Source of the DNA: an uncultured Flavobacteriaceae bacterium
Lineage (GTDB): Bacteria > Bacteroidota > Bacteroidia > Flavobacteriales > Flavobacteriaceae
DNA: 64,000 nt
Direction: 5' to 3'
Assembly: GCA_947489085.1 (NCBI GenBank)
Contig: CANLCJ010000003.1
Span: 1-64,000, forward strand
Positions 44,877 to 51,997 of the stretch are shown in pieces. A program made the translations under genes and the position numbers. The notes below the pieces were generated by a model. That model saw nothing but the letters and a program-made list of their open reading frames with translations. It did no database searches and was not told the DNA's origin. The first letter of the stretch is position 1; every line of letters begins with the position of its first letter.

Positions 44877-45338
44877 TTAGTTGTATATTAAAATGTAGGC
44901 ATTTAAAGAACTGGCAATTAGTAGCCAAACCCAATAAGGCAGAATACATAATGTAGCGTAACCCATGGTTTTTTTATAGTTGAACATGAAAATGCTAACA
45001 ACAAAAGTTAGACTAAGTATGCATACCAAGCCCAAAGCTATTAGATGTTTATTGAAAAAAATGTAATTCCAAATTACATTTAAAAAAAATTGAATGCTAA
45101 AATGTACAATTACTCTTTTTTTATCGCCCAAGATAAAAAGCTTGGCCATGTAATAAGAAAAACAAAGCATTATGGTGGACCATGCCACACCGAACACCCA
45201 TCCTGGTGGCGTCCAAGGGGCTTTATTTAAGGTTGTATACCAGGAGCTTGTAGGACCATTGTCCATTAGATAGCTGCCAATAGCTAAAGCTCCAAAATTT
45301 ATAAGTAAGAATATAAAAAAATATTTAAGCAACCTCAT
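44877..45338 (-). CDS. tspO: TspO/MBR-family membrane protein
   Basis: A tryptophan-rich sensory protein of 153 residues with five predicted membrane helices. It has the family's TLNKAPWTPPGWVFGVAWS segment near 36-54 and the PYWVWLLIASSLNAYI ending. TspO proteins bind porphyrins. In Rhodobacter TspO affects light- and oxygen-dependent pigment gene expression, and others break down protoporphyrin IX in light. Its position among four photolyase-type proteins supports a light-stress role. Its start overlaps the end of the preceding small gene by 14 bases. Confidence 0.9.
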   Translation of the reverse strand: MRLLKYFFIFLLINFGALAIGSYLMDNGPTSSWYTTLNKAPWTPPGWVFGVAWSTIMLCFSYYMAKLFILGDKKRVIVHFSIQFFLNVIWNYIFFNKHLIALGLVCILSLTFVVSIFMFNYKKTMGYATLCILPYWVWLLIASSLNAYILIYN

Positions 45339-45501
45339 TGTTGTATTTACTCAGTTTTTCCGATATTTCTTGAGCTTCTGCATATTTAGCATCGCTGGCA
45401 GCTCTGTTTGTAGAAGATAAAGCATGCCATTCTTCCATAAGCTTTTTAAATTGATCTTCTAACTTTTCTTTTTCCGATTTTTTTTTGAAAAAACTAAACA
45501 T
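45325..45501 (-). CDS. Lacal_2735 family (DUF6435) small protein, 58 aa
   Basis: A highly charged 58-residue protein, MFSFFKKKSEKEKLEDQ onward, with the LMEEWHALSSTNRAASDAKYAEAQEI core of the Lacal_2735/DUF6435 family found in Flavobacteriia and marine bacteria. It is predicted to be a two-helix hairpin. The function is unknown. The ATG is 7 bases after the glutathione peroxidase stop and its TAA lies 14 bases inside tspO, so it is a coupled member of the island. Confidence 0.82.
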   Translation of the reverse strand: MFSFFKKKSEKEKLEDQFKKLMEEWHALSSTNRAASDAKYAEAQEISEKLSKYNNEVA

Positions 45502-45508
45502 AGCGTAT

Positions 45509-46045
45509 TTAATTTAAGTGTTTTGTTATTTTAGAACTTTCTGGTTTTGTAGCAGAATAAAAATAATCTACTAGGTTACCAGTTTCATCCACCAAGTATT
45601 TTTGAAAATTCCATTTTACAGATGAATCTTTTACACCGTTGTTGATTTTTTGAGTGAGCCATGTGTAAAGTGGATGTTGGTGTTTGCCTTTAACATCTGT
45701 TTTTTCTGTTATAAGAAAACTAACTCCGTAGTTCACTTCACAAAAAGATGTTATTGTATTAGCGTCTCCAGGCTCTTGCTTTCCAAATTGATTGCAGGGT
45801 ACGCCTATTATTTGCAATTTATCTTTATAAGTATCATAAAGTGATTGCAAGTCTTTATACTGTGGCGTAAACCCGCACTTGGAGGCGACATTAACAAACA
45901 GAATATGTTTTCCCTTAAATTGAGATAGGTCTATCGGAGTTCCATTAATAGCATTTATTTTAATATTGTAAATGCTATCTACCTTCATTTTTGTAGGTTT
46001 GGTTTTTGTAAATAAAGTTGCCATAAAAGCTTTTATAGGATTCAT
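45509..46045 (-). CDS. Glutathione peroxidase-family thiol peroxidase
   Basis: A 178-residue thioredoxin-fold peroxidase. The catalytic Cys is in NVASKCGFTPQY (Cys rather than selenocysteine), with the other tetrad residues Gln in CNQFGKQEPG, Trp and Asn in VKWNFQKYL. Bacterial Cys-type members mostly use thioredoxin. The N terminus has a short basic extension with no clear signal. It would remove lipid or hydrogen peroxides, fitting the photo-oxidative theme. It is 7 bases from the Lacal_2735 gene and 6 from the SDR gene. Confidence 0.88.
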   Translation of the reverse strand: MNPIKAFMATLFTKTKPTKMKVDSIYNIKINAINGTPIDLSQFKGKHILFVNVASKCGFTPQYKDLQSLYDTYKDKLQIIGVPCNQFGKQEPGDANTITSFCEVNYGVSFLITEKTDVKGKHQHPLYTWLTQKINNGVKDSSVKWNFQKYLVDETGNLVDYFYSATKPESSKITKHLN

Positions 46046-46051
46046 GTGTAA

Positions 46052-46735
46052 CTATATTTTAAAACTTACGATACCAGCGTCTAACTCAAAGATTTGACCA
46101 GATATACTAGATGCCTTATCAGACATCAAAAATTCGGCGGTATCGGCTACATCTTGAGGCGATAGGTATTTTTTAAGTGGATGGCGTTGTTTCATGTTTT
46201 CTTCCATCTTTTCGTTACGAAGTATTTTGGAAGCAAGTGTGGTATCTGTAACTGTTGGTGCAATGGCATTTACACGAATGGTTGGAGCTAGTTCTGCACC
46301 TAAAGATTTTGTTAAACCTTCTACACCAGATTTTGCTGTGGCAACACTGGCATGAAATGGCATGCCCAACTTGCAAGCTACTGTGCTAAAAAGTAAAATG
46401 GAAGGTGTTGTACCCTTCTTTAGTATATTAAGGTATTTTTGTATGGCTTTTACAGCACCGAGAACATTGATTTCAAAATCATTTTTAAAATCGTCTATGC
46501 TCAACCTCGATATGGGCTTTAAATTGATGCTTCCTGGGCAATAAATTAAGCCATCGGCTGCGTCTATATCTGGTAGTTCCTCTGCAGTAACATCACAACT
46601 GTAGTGTGTTAAATTATCGTGTGATACATCAGGAGTGCTTCTACTAATGTTAATAACATTTGTATGCACTAATAAGTTTTGTAAAATGGCTTTTCCAATG
46701 CCCTTACTTCCACCAACTACAATTATTGTTTTCAT
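46052..46735 (-). CDS. Short-chain dehydrogenase/reductase
   Basis: A classical SDR of 227 residues. The coenzyme loop is GGSKGIGKAI near 8-17, with CPGSINL in the place of NAG. The catalytic Ser is in LLFSTVA near 113-120. The usual YxxxK is not present: the segment reads HASVATAKSGVEGL, with His/Ala at the Tyr position and Lys kept. Activity may thus be altered or lost. It is in the middle of the island, 6 bases before the glutathione peroxidase gene and 22 after a small gene. Confidence 0.83.
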   Translation of the reverse strand: MKTIIVVGGSKGIGKAILQNLLVHTNVINISRSTPDVSHDNLTHYSCDVTAEELPDIDAADGLIYCPGSINLKPISRLSIDDFKNDFEINVLGAVKAIQKYLNILKKGTTPSILLFSTVACKLGMPFHASVATAKSGVEGLTKSLGAELAPTIRVNAIAPTVTDTTLASKILRNEKMEENMKQRHPLKKYLSPQDVADTAEFLMSDKASSISGQIFELDAGIVSFKI

Positions 46736-46757
46736 AGGTTTCAGGGCATGTTTAATA

Positions 46758-46973
46758 TTATGGCCTGCCCTTTAGCCGTTTTTCTATTTTTTGTTTAATA
46801 ACAGTCAAACGTTTCATCAAATCCATAATTTCTGGATCTTTCTGTTCTTTATAGACTGTGTTTAAACTTAATATTAAATTTTTAACTTCTCTAGACGATT
46901 CGATACGCTCACTAGTAGTCTTAAAAGTGTGCTTGCGCTGCTCGAATTCTAAAGCTTTATCAATAATCTCCAT
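46758..46973 (-). CDS. Small helical protein, tandem paralogue B (71 aa)
   Basis: A 71-residue, very charged all-helical protein, about half identical to its neighbour at 47135..47359: both share KALEFEQRK/KALEFEKRK, a SREVKNLIL/SREAKALIL segment, IMDLMKRLT/IMDIMKRLT and a KRLKG ending. I do not recognise a named family. Size and charge suggest a small adaptor or nucleic-acid-binding protein. It has its own 161-base upstream region containing a 15-base perfect inverted repeat. Confidence 0.65.
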   Translation of the reverse strand: MEIIDKALEFEQRKHTFKTTSERIESSREVKNLILSLNTVYKEQKDPEIMDLMKRLTVIKQKIEKRLKGRP

Positions 46974-47080
46974 AGTTCTCTTTAATCTTTATTCTAAATT
47001 TAATTGGAACAAATTAATATACCAATATTTTACAATTTGGCAATATAGTGAAATATGTGAGACTAACTATTTTAAATTAA

Positions 47081-47117
47081 GTTTATTAGACGAAATTCGA
47101 TGTTTCGTCTAATAAAC
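47081..47117. repeat. Perfect 15-base inverted repeat between paralogous small genes
   Basis: The arms GTTTATTAGACGAAA and TTTCGTCTAATAAAC enclose the loop TTCGATG. On the minus strand it starts 18 bases after the stop of the first small paralogue and 108 bases before the start of the second. No T-run follows on the transcript strand, so a classic terminator is doubtful. It may be a regulator site, an RNA processing/stability hairpin or a partial terminator. Confidence 0.7.
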
Positions 47118-47134
47118 ACGTTGTTAACCAGTAA

Positions 47135-47359
47135 TTATGCTGTTAAAGGCGCGCCCTTTAAGCGTTTTTCTACCTTGCGCTTTATTGCAGTAAGACGTTT
47201 CATGATGTCCATAATCTTTTCATCTTTTTTAATCTTATAAATTTGGTTTAAATCTAAGATTAAAGCCTTGGCTTCACGAGATATTTTCACCCTGTCGCTG
47301 GTAGATAAAGATCTCATTTTTCTTTTTTCAAATTCTAATGCTTTTTCTATTAAATCCAT
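47135..47359 (-). CDS. Small helical protein, tandem paralogue A (74 aa)
   Basis: A 74-residue charged helical protein, the paralogue of 46758..46973 (shared motifs KALEFEKRK, SREAKALIL, IMDIMKRLTAIKRK and KRLKG). The family and function are unknown to me. It starts four bases after the folE stop codon, so it is translated with GTP cyclohydrolase. The pair probably arose by local duplication, with divergence now strong enough to suggest that both copies are kept. Confidence 0.65.
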   Translation of the reverse strand: MDLIEKALEFEKRKMRSLSTSDRVKISREAKALILDLNQIYKIKKDEKIMDIMKRLTAIKRKVEKRLKGAPLTA

Positions 47360-47363
47360 AATG

Positions 47364-48059
47364 TTAGCTATTTAAATAATTCTGTAATTCAGTGATCTTT
47401 TCTGTAGTATTAAATTTTCCACCATAGTAAGCAGTTACGGTAGAGGAAGTGTCGTCTTTTATACCTCTAGATGAAACACAAAGGTGTTTAGCATCTATAA
47501 TAACTGCAACGTCTTCTGTATCTAAAACAGACTTTAATTCGTTTGCAATCTGGTTTGTTAAACGTTCTTGTACTTGTGGTCGTTTGGCATAGTATTGCAC
47601 AATTCTATTTAATTTAGAAAGTCCAATTACCTTACCAGAGGATATGTAAGCGACATGGGCTTTACCTATAATTGGTACAAAATGGTGCTCACAGTTTGAG
47701 TAGAACGTTATGTTTTTTTCAACCAACATTTGGTTGTATTGGTATTTATTGTCAAAGAGTGCTACTTTAGGCTTATTCTCAGGGTTTAGTCCAGAGAAAA
47801 TTTCGTCAATATACATCTTTGCCACTCTTTTAGGTGTTCCCTTCAAGGAATCGTCTGTTAAATCTAACCCCATAACATCCATAATTTCCTCAAATAAAAT
47901 AGCAATACGCTTTTTCTTTTCGTCATCCGAAATTTTAAATGCATCAGATTTCATAGGGGTATCCAAGCCTGTGTACATATGGTCGTCTCCTATATCTTCT
48001 AGAGTAAAACCGTTTAATTTATTACCGTTGACTTTTTGTTGTAATTTTTCTAATTGCAT
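47364..48059 (-). CDS. folE: GTP cyclohydrolase I
   Basis: Opens GTP to 7,8-dihydroneopterin triphosphate, the entry to folate and pterins. It has 231 residues. Zinc ligands are Cys in SNCEHHFVPI and in KHLCVSSRG, and the ERLTNQIA and GLSKLNRIV segments are typical. The long N-terminal arm (to ~55) is usual in Bacteroidota. Many photolyases use methenyl-tetrahydrofolate as light antenna, and folE is a recurrent member of light-induced gene sets in other bacteria. Its presence inside the island therefore makes sense, whether or not it is the cell's only copy. Confidence 0.93.
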   Translation of the reverse strand: MQLEKLQQKVNGNKLNGFTLEDIGDDHMYTGLDTPMKSDAFKISDDEKKKRIAILFEEIMDVMGLDLTDDSLKGTPKRVAKMYIDEIFSGLNPENKPKVALFDNKYQYNQMLVEKNITFYSNCEHHFVPIIGKAHVAYISSGKVIGLSKLNRIVQYYAKRPQVQERLTNQIANELKSVLDTEDVAVIIDAKHLCVSSRGIKDDTSSTVTAYYGGKFNTTEKITELQNYLNS

Positions 48060-48109
48060 ATTTTCTTTTTTATGTGCTGTCTTAACACTTTAATATTAAT
48101 CAAAGCACG

Positions 48110-48382
48110 TTAGCGTTTCGAGATTTTATTATGGGTTATTTGCCGTTGTCTGCTGCATTTAAACCTGCCTTTATCAAAAACTCTTAATTTTTCATGTTTT
48201 GTTTTTCTACCTTGAACGCGTTTTCGCCAAAGCCTAAAGCTGCTAGGTTTCATTTCTCTTCGCATTAAGTCTATAACTTCTTGCTCTTTTAGTCCAAACT
48301 GAAATTGAATAGCATCAAACGTTGTACGGTCCTCCCAAGCCATTTCAATAATTCTATCTACGTCGCGTACAGATAAACTCAT
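48110..48382 (-). CDS. TIGR03643 family protein
   Basis: A 90-residue basic protein of the TIGR03643 family, with the conserved RIIEMAWEDRTTFDAIQFQFG, RREMKPSSFRLWR and RVQGRKTKH segments. The fold looks like a helix-turn-helix, and the Lys/Arg-rich tail suggests nucleic-acid binding. The function is unknown. The family is repeatedly found near DUF2256 and photolyase/cryptochrome genes, as here. Its ATG overlaps the upstream gene's stop by four bases (ATGA). Confidence 0.88.
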   Translation of the reverse strand: MSLSVRDVDRIIEMAWEDRTTFDAIQFQFGLKEQEVIDLMRREMKPSSFRLWRKRVQGRKTKHEKLRVFDKGRFKCSRQRQITHNKISKR

Positions 48383-48828
48383 GTTTTATAGAAATTATAT
48401 TGTTCGTCGTATTTTATCTTTTTATCCCACAACTTGCTGAAAAAGGATTTGTTTTCCTTAAAAGTTTTGTTGTTTTTAAAGTGTATGTATTTGCCTTGAC
48501 CATGTATGCTCGTACCACTAGTTTTGTATATTACCAATTGGTAATAGGGTATGGCCCATGTAAAATTTTGTAACCCTTTATTTATATAAATAAGTATGCC
48601 ATCTGTTCTAAGCTCTATATTGGCATAGTTTAGATCTGAGGTTGTATTTAGATATGTATAGAGATTAGGGCTTACCTCTTCGATAATCATTCTTTTAGAT
48701 CCAACACCTTTCATTTTTATTGACTCTAAAAAAGAAAAGGGTTTGCCAACCAAGTCCGTAAGGATTTGCTTTTCTTCTTTGTTGTGATATGTTGAATTTA
48801 GTATCATTTCTACTGCTTTACATATCAA
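48379..48828 (-). CDS. Hypothetical protein, ~142-149 aa
   Basis: A soluble protein with alternating strands (LYTYLNTTSDLNYANIELR, GILIYINKG, YYQLVIYKT) and no family I recognise. The start may be ATG 48828 or, more in line with composition, ATG 48807 (MILNSTYHNKEE). It is coupled to TIGR03643 by an ATGA overlap. The 104-125 bases upstream are the longest clear promoter-like gap in this part of the island. They hold a TTGTTAAACA sequence also found before the TetR gene. Confidence 0.65.
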   Translation of the reverse strand: MICKAVEMILNSTYHNKEEKQILTDLVGKPFSFLESIKMKGVGSKRMIIEEVSPNLYTYLNTTSDLNYANIELRTDGILIYINKGLQNFTWAIPYYQLVIYKTSGTSIHGQGKYIHFKNNKTFKENKSFFSKLWDKKIKYDEQYNFYKT

Positions 48829-48858
48829 ATATACAAAACGTTTAATCTATATTGAAAT

Positions 48859-48868
48859 TTGTTAAACA
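48859..48868. promoter_or_regulatory. TTGTTAAACA box shared with the TetR promoter
   Basis: TTGTTAAACA here is the exact complement of TGTTTAACAA at 57552-57561, before the TetR gene. Both lie 30-60 bases upstream of a start codon in the same island. A 10-base match could be chance in AT-rich DNA, so this is only a candidate regulator site. Confidence 0.3.
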
Positions 48869-48931
48869 AAAAAATACATATTACTATTTAATAAATCTAT
48901 GGCGAGGTTTAATGATTTGTATGTTAATGTT

Positions 48932-50413
48932 TTAAGTGTTTTTTCGGAGCCTTTTTTGAGTGTGTTTTTTTAGAATTCGCTTACTTTCGTTAATAACAGT
49001 CTTATCTTTTCTTAATTCCCAGAGCGTATCTCCTGCTTTTTTACGCGAAGATTCTAATTCTACAATAGGGTGTGGATAGTCTTCTCCTAGTTTGAAGTTT
49101 GCAAATTGTTGCTCTAGCTCTGTCATTAAATAAGGCTGATGTGCGAATGGTGTGTCTAACTCTCTAAGTTCTGGTAACCATTTTTTAATAAAGCTGGCTT
49201 CTGGGTCGTGCTCTAGGCTATTTTTAATCGGATTATAGATGCGTAGCATATTGATACCTGTTTCTCCTGCTTGCATTTGCAGTTGTGGAAAGTGGATGCC
49301 GGGCTCAAAATCCAGAAACATCTGAGATAGATGGGTGGTTGCGGCTTGCCAGGGTTGCCAAAGGTTATGCGTAAAAAACGAAACTACTAGAGCGCGCATT
49401 CTAAAATTAAGATAACCAGTTTCGTTCAAACATCTCATACAGGCATCTACCAGAGGGTAACCTGTTTCTCCTTTTTGCCATTTTATTCTGTAATTTTCGG
49501 AGATGTTTTTCTTTAGTTTATGAAAACCTTTATTTATACTGGCTTCTTCCATTGTATGTTCCATCTCAAACTTTTGTATAAAGTGTGTCTGCCAGCGTAA
49601 CCTAGACATAAAGGCTTCTAATGCTTTTTTATGTTTAGAAGTTTCTTTAAGATGGTAGGCTTGGTGGTATACTTCTCTAACCGAAAGGTTTCCCCAGGCA
49701 ATGTAAGGCGATATTCTGCTACAGCTTGTTCTTGCTAAGTTTGGTTTGGAGATGTTAAACATGTAGTTAGGGTAACGTTTTGCAAAAAAGGAGTCTAAAT
49801 ATTTAAGCCCTATTGTTCTGCCTCCTTTTTGAAAATTTTTGGAAAGAGGGGTTTCTAAGCTAGGTAAAGAAAAATACGTTTCTAAATCTTTAATAGCTGT
49901 AATGGACAGTAGCTGGTTTGTTTTTGGACGAAAAGGGAGGGGTTCTACAGCATAAAACGCTTCTACTAAATCAATCCAATTTTCATGATCTTTTAAGCCT
50001 CGCTGTACACCATTATTTGTATTTTCATGCCAAACAATGAGATTGTTTTTGCAAAAGCGCTTAAATGTTTTATCTCTGTTATATGTTACCAAAACGCCTG
50101 TTTCTTGGTGCGAATAGATATGTTTTACATGGTAAGAATTGAGCAATTGGTTTATGGTGGGGATGATATCTGCTTTAACGGCAAGTATTTTAGAATTGTA
50201 TGCTGCTAATTGTGTGTTAAGGTCTGCTATAGATTGTTTTATAAAATTCCAGTGCCTTTCGCTGTAATGCACGTCGTTAAGTAAGAGGGGTTCGAAGCAA
50301 TAGAGTATGACTACGGGCGTGGCAGATTGCAGGGCATTATAAATTGCCTCGTTGTCTTGTAAACGCAGGTCTCGCTTAAGCCATACTACTCGTAATTCTG
50401 GTTTAGTACTCAT
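48932..50413 (-). CDS. Cryptochrome/photolyase-family flavoprotein, unassigned subgroup
   Basis: A 493-residue photolyase-fold protein. The N-terminal antenna domain begins VVWLKRDLRLQDNEAIY. The FAD domain has SRISPYIAWGNLSVREVYH, GYPLVDACMRCLNETG and MLRIYNPIKNS. In the FAD loop, where photolyases have ASN-x-GNWQW, it reads PGIHFPQLQM: the flavin-N5-facing Asn seems replaced by His (near 374) and the Trp pair is lost. Repair and electron transfer may therefore differ from classic photolyases, and a signalling cryptochrome is possible. A basic tail (KRILKKHTQKRLRKN) follows. It overlaps the next upstream gene by 11 bases. Confidence 0.82.
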   Translation of the reverse strand: MSTKPELRVVWLKRDLRLQDNEAIYNALQSATPVVILYCFEPLLLNDVHYSERHWNFIKQSIADLNTQLAAYNSKILAVKADIIPTINQLLNSYHVKHIYSHQETGVLVTYNRDKTFKRFCKNNLIVWHENTNNGVQRGLKDHENWIDLVEAFYAVEPLPFRPKTNQLLSITAIKDLETYFSLPSLETPLSKNFQKGGRTIGLKYLDSFFAKRYPNYMFNISKPNLARTSCSRISPYIAWGNLSVREVYHQAYHLKETSKHKKALEAFMSRLRWQTHFIQKFEMEHTMEEASINKGFHKLKKNISENYRIKWQKGETGYPLVDACMRCLNETGYLNFRMRALVVSFFTHNLWQPWQAATTHLSQMFLDFEPGIHFPQLQMQAGETGINMLRIYNPIKNSLEHDPEASFIKKWLPELRELDTPFAHQPYLMTELEQQFANFKLGEDYPHPIVELESSRKKAGDTLWELRKDKTVINESKRILKKHTQKRLRKNT

Positions 50414-51935
50414 CTTGATTTGCTATAATGTGCTGTGCTTTTTTCTTTATATTTTGTAAATCTTTGGCATCCATTTTATCTAAGAGGCTGTACATCATGC
50501 CCATTCTATAATTATTGCCTAGTTCGCTTCGCTTTTCATCTAAAAAATTCCAATACAAACTATTAAAAGGGCAGGCATCGTCCTCTATTTTCTTTCGTTT
50601 GTTGTAGGTGCAAGCCTCGCAATAATTACTCATTTTATGTATATAAGATCCAGAAGACACATAGGGTTTAGTGGCAATTTTTCCACCATCTGCAAACTGG
50701 CTCATTCCTCTGGTATTGGTAAGCTGTACCCATTCTACAGCATCTACATATATGCCCAAATACCAACTGTCTACCTCATCTGGATGTGTTTGAGTTAGTA
50801 ATGCGTAGTTGCCCGTTATCATTAAGCGCTGTATGTGGTGTGCATAGCCATTGTCTAAAGAATTGGTTATGGCATGTTTTAAACAGTTCATCTTGGTTTT
50901 TCCTGTCCAAAAGAAATTGGCCAAAGTGTTGGTGTTACCTAAAGCATTTAACTTTTTGTAGTCTGGCATAAATGCCCAATACATGCCTCTCATGTATTCT
51001 CGCCATCCAATTACTTGTCTTACAAAACCCTCTACTTGAGAGATGTTGATATTTTCGCCGTGTTTTCTGTAATAGTTTAAAATTGTATTTACAACGTCTT
51101 TTGGGCTTATAAGTTTTAAATTCATTGCAAAAGATAACCTTGAATGAAAGAGGTAATCTTCGTTAGTATGCATGGCATCTTGGTAGTCTCCAAAATGTAC
51201 TAATAAATGTTCGCAAAAATATTTTAATTGCTCTAAGGTTTGCGCTCTTGTAATGGGGTAAGTAAATGTTTTGGTTTCGAACCTTCCAATAGTTTCTACT
51301 TCTACATTTTTTAGATCTTCTACAATTTCAACAACATTATTTTTAAAGTGCTTGTAGCTTGGTATCTCTGCTTGACCTTTCCATTTGTTACGGTTGCTTT
51401 TATCGTAATTCCATTTACCGCCTTCTGGTTGATCTCCAACCATTAGAATATCGTGCTTTTTACGCATGTCTCGGTAAAAGTTTTCCATAAGATATTGTTT
51501 TTTACCTTCGAAAAAAATGCCCAAGTCCTCTCGTTTTGTGTAGAAGTGTTCTGTGGAAAATGCTTTAGAAGCGATGCCTAAGGTATCGCAAAAGGCACTT
51601 AATGCCTTGTCAAGTCTATATTCGTCGGGCAACAAATACTCAAAACGCTCTATATTATGTGTTTTAATAATAGAGGACAGATTATTGGTAAGCGACTGTG
51701 TATTGTGTTCTGCATTTATCTTAAAGTAGATAACATTATGTTGCTTCGTATTTAAGGTATTGCAAAACTCTCGCATGGCAGCAAAAAAGCCTATTACTTT
51801 TTGGATGTGGTGTTTTACATAATCTGTTTCCTGTCGCATTTCGAACATGCAGTAAGTAACATCTTTGTTTATTGTATCGAACCAAGAGTGTTTAATGTTG
51901 AGTTGATCTCCAAGAATTAGTCTTAACGTTTTCAT
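50403..51935 (-). CDS. Iron-sulfur (6-4) photolyase / FeS-BCP cryptochrome
   Basis: A 510-residue member of the bacterial FeS-BCP group (PhrB of Agrobacterium, CryB of Rhodobacter), which repairs (6-4) photoproducts or signals. It starts with the group's LRLILGDQLN. The four [4Fe-4S] cysteines appear to be conserved near 350, 438, 441 and 454 (MNCLKHA, YCEACTYN, DDACPF), the same spacing as in Agrobacterium PhrB. Characterised members use 6,7-dimethyl-8-ribityllumazine as antenna. The EGFVRQVIGWREYMRG and NYALLTQTHPDEVD segments are typical. Its stop overlaps the start of the next gene, implying coupled translation. Confidence 0.92.
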   Translation of the reverse strand: MKTLRLILGDQLNIKHSWFDTINKDVTYCMFEMRQETDYVKHHIQKVIGFFAAMREFCNTLNTKQHNVIYFKINAEHNTQSLTNNLSSIIKTHNIERFEYLLPDEYRLDKALSAFCDTLGIASKAFSTEHFYTKREDLGIFFEGKKQYLMENFYRDMRKKHDILMVGDQPEGGKWNYDKSNRNKWKGQAEIPSYKHFKNNVVEIVEDLKNVEVETIGRFETKTFTYPITRAQTLEQLKYFCEHLLVHFGDYQDAMHTNEDYLFHSRLSFAMNLKLISPKDVVNTILNYYRKHGENINISQVEGFVRQVIGWREYMRGMYWAFMPDYKKLNALGNTNTLANFFWTGKTKMNCLKHAITNSLDNGYAHHIQRLMITGNYALLTQTHPDEVDSWYLGIYVDAVEWVQLTNTRGMSQFADGGKIATKPYVSSGSYIHKMSNYCEACTYNKRKKIEDDACPFNSLYWNFLDEKRSELGNNYRMGMMYSLLDKMDAKDLQNIKKKAQHIIANQDEY

Positions 51936-51997
51936 AAATGGATTCGTAAGTGTGCGTTAATTGATGTAAGATTTTATGTGTTTGGTGTGTTATACCT

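Noticed and set aside
45509-46045. Selenocysteine glutathione peroxidase
   Set aside because: The catalytic codon encodes Cys and there is no in-frame TGA or SECIS-like hairpin.
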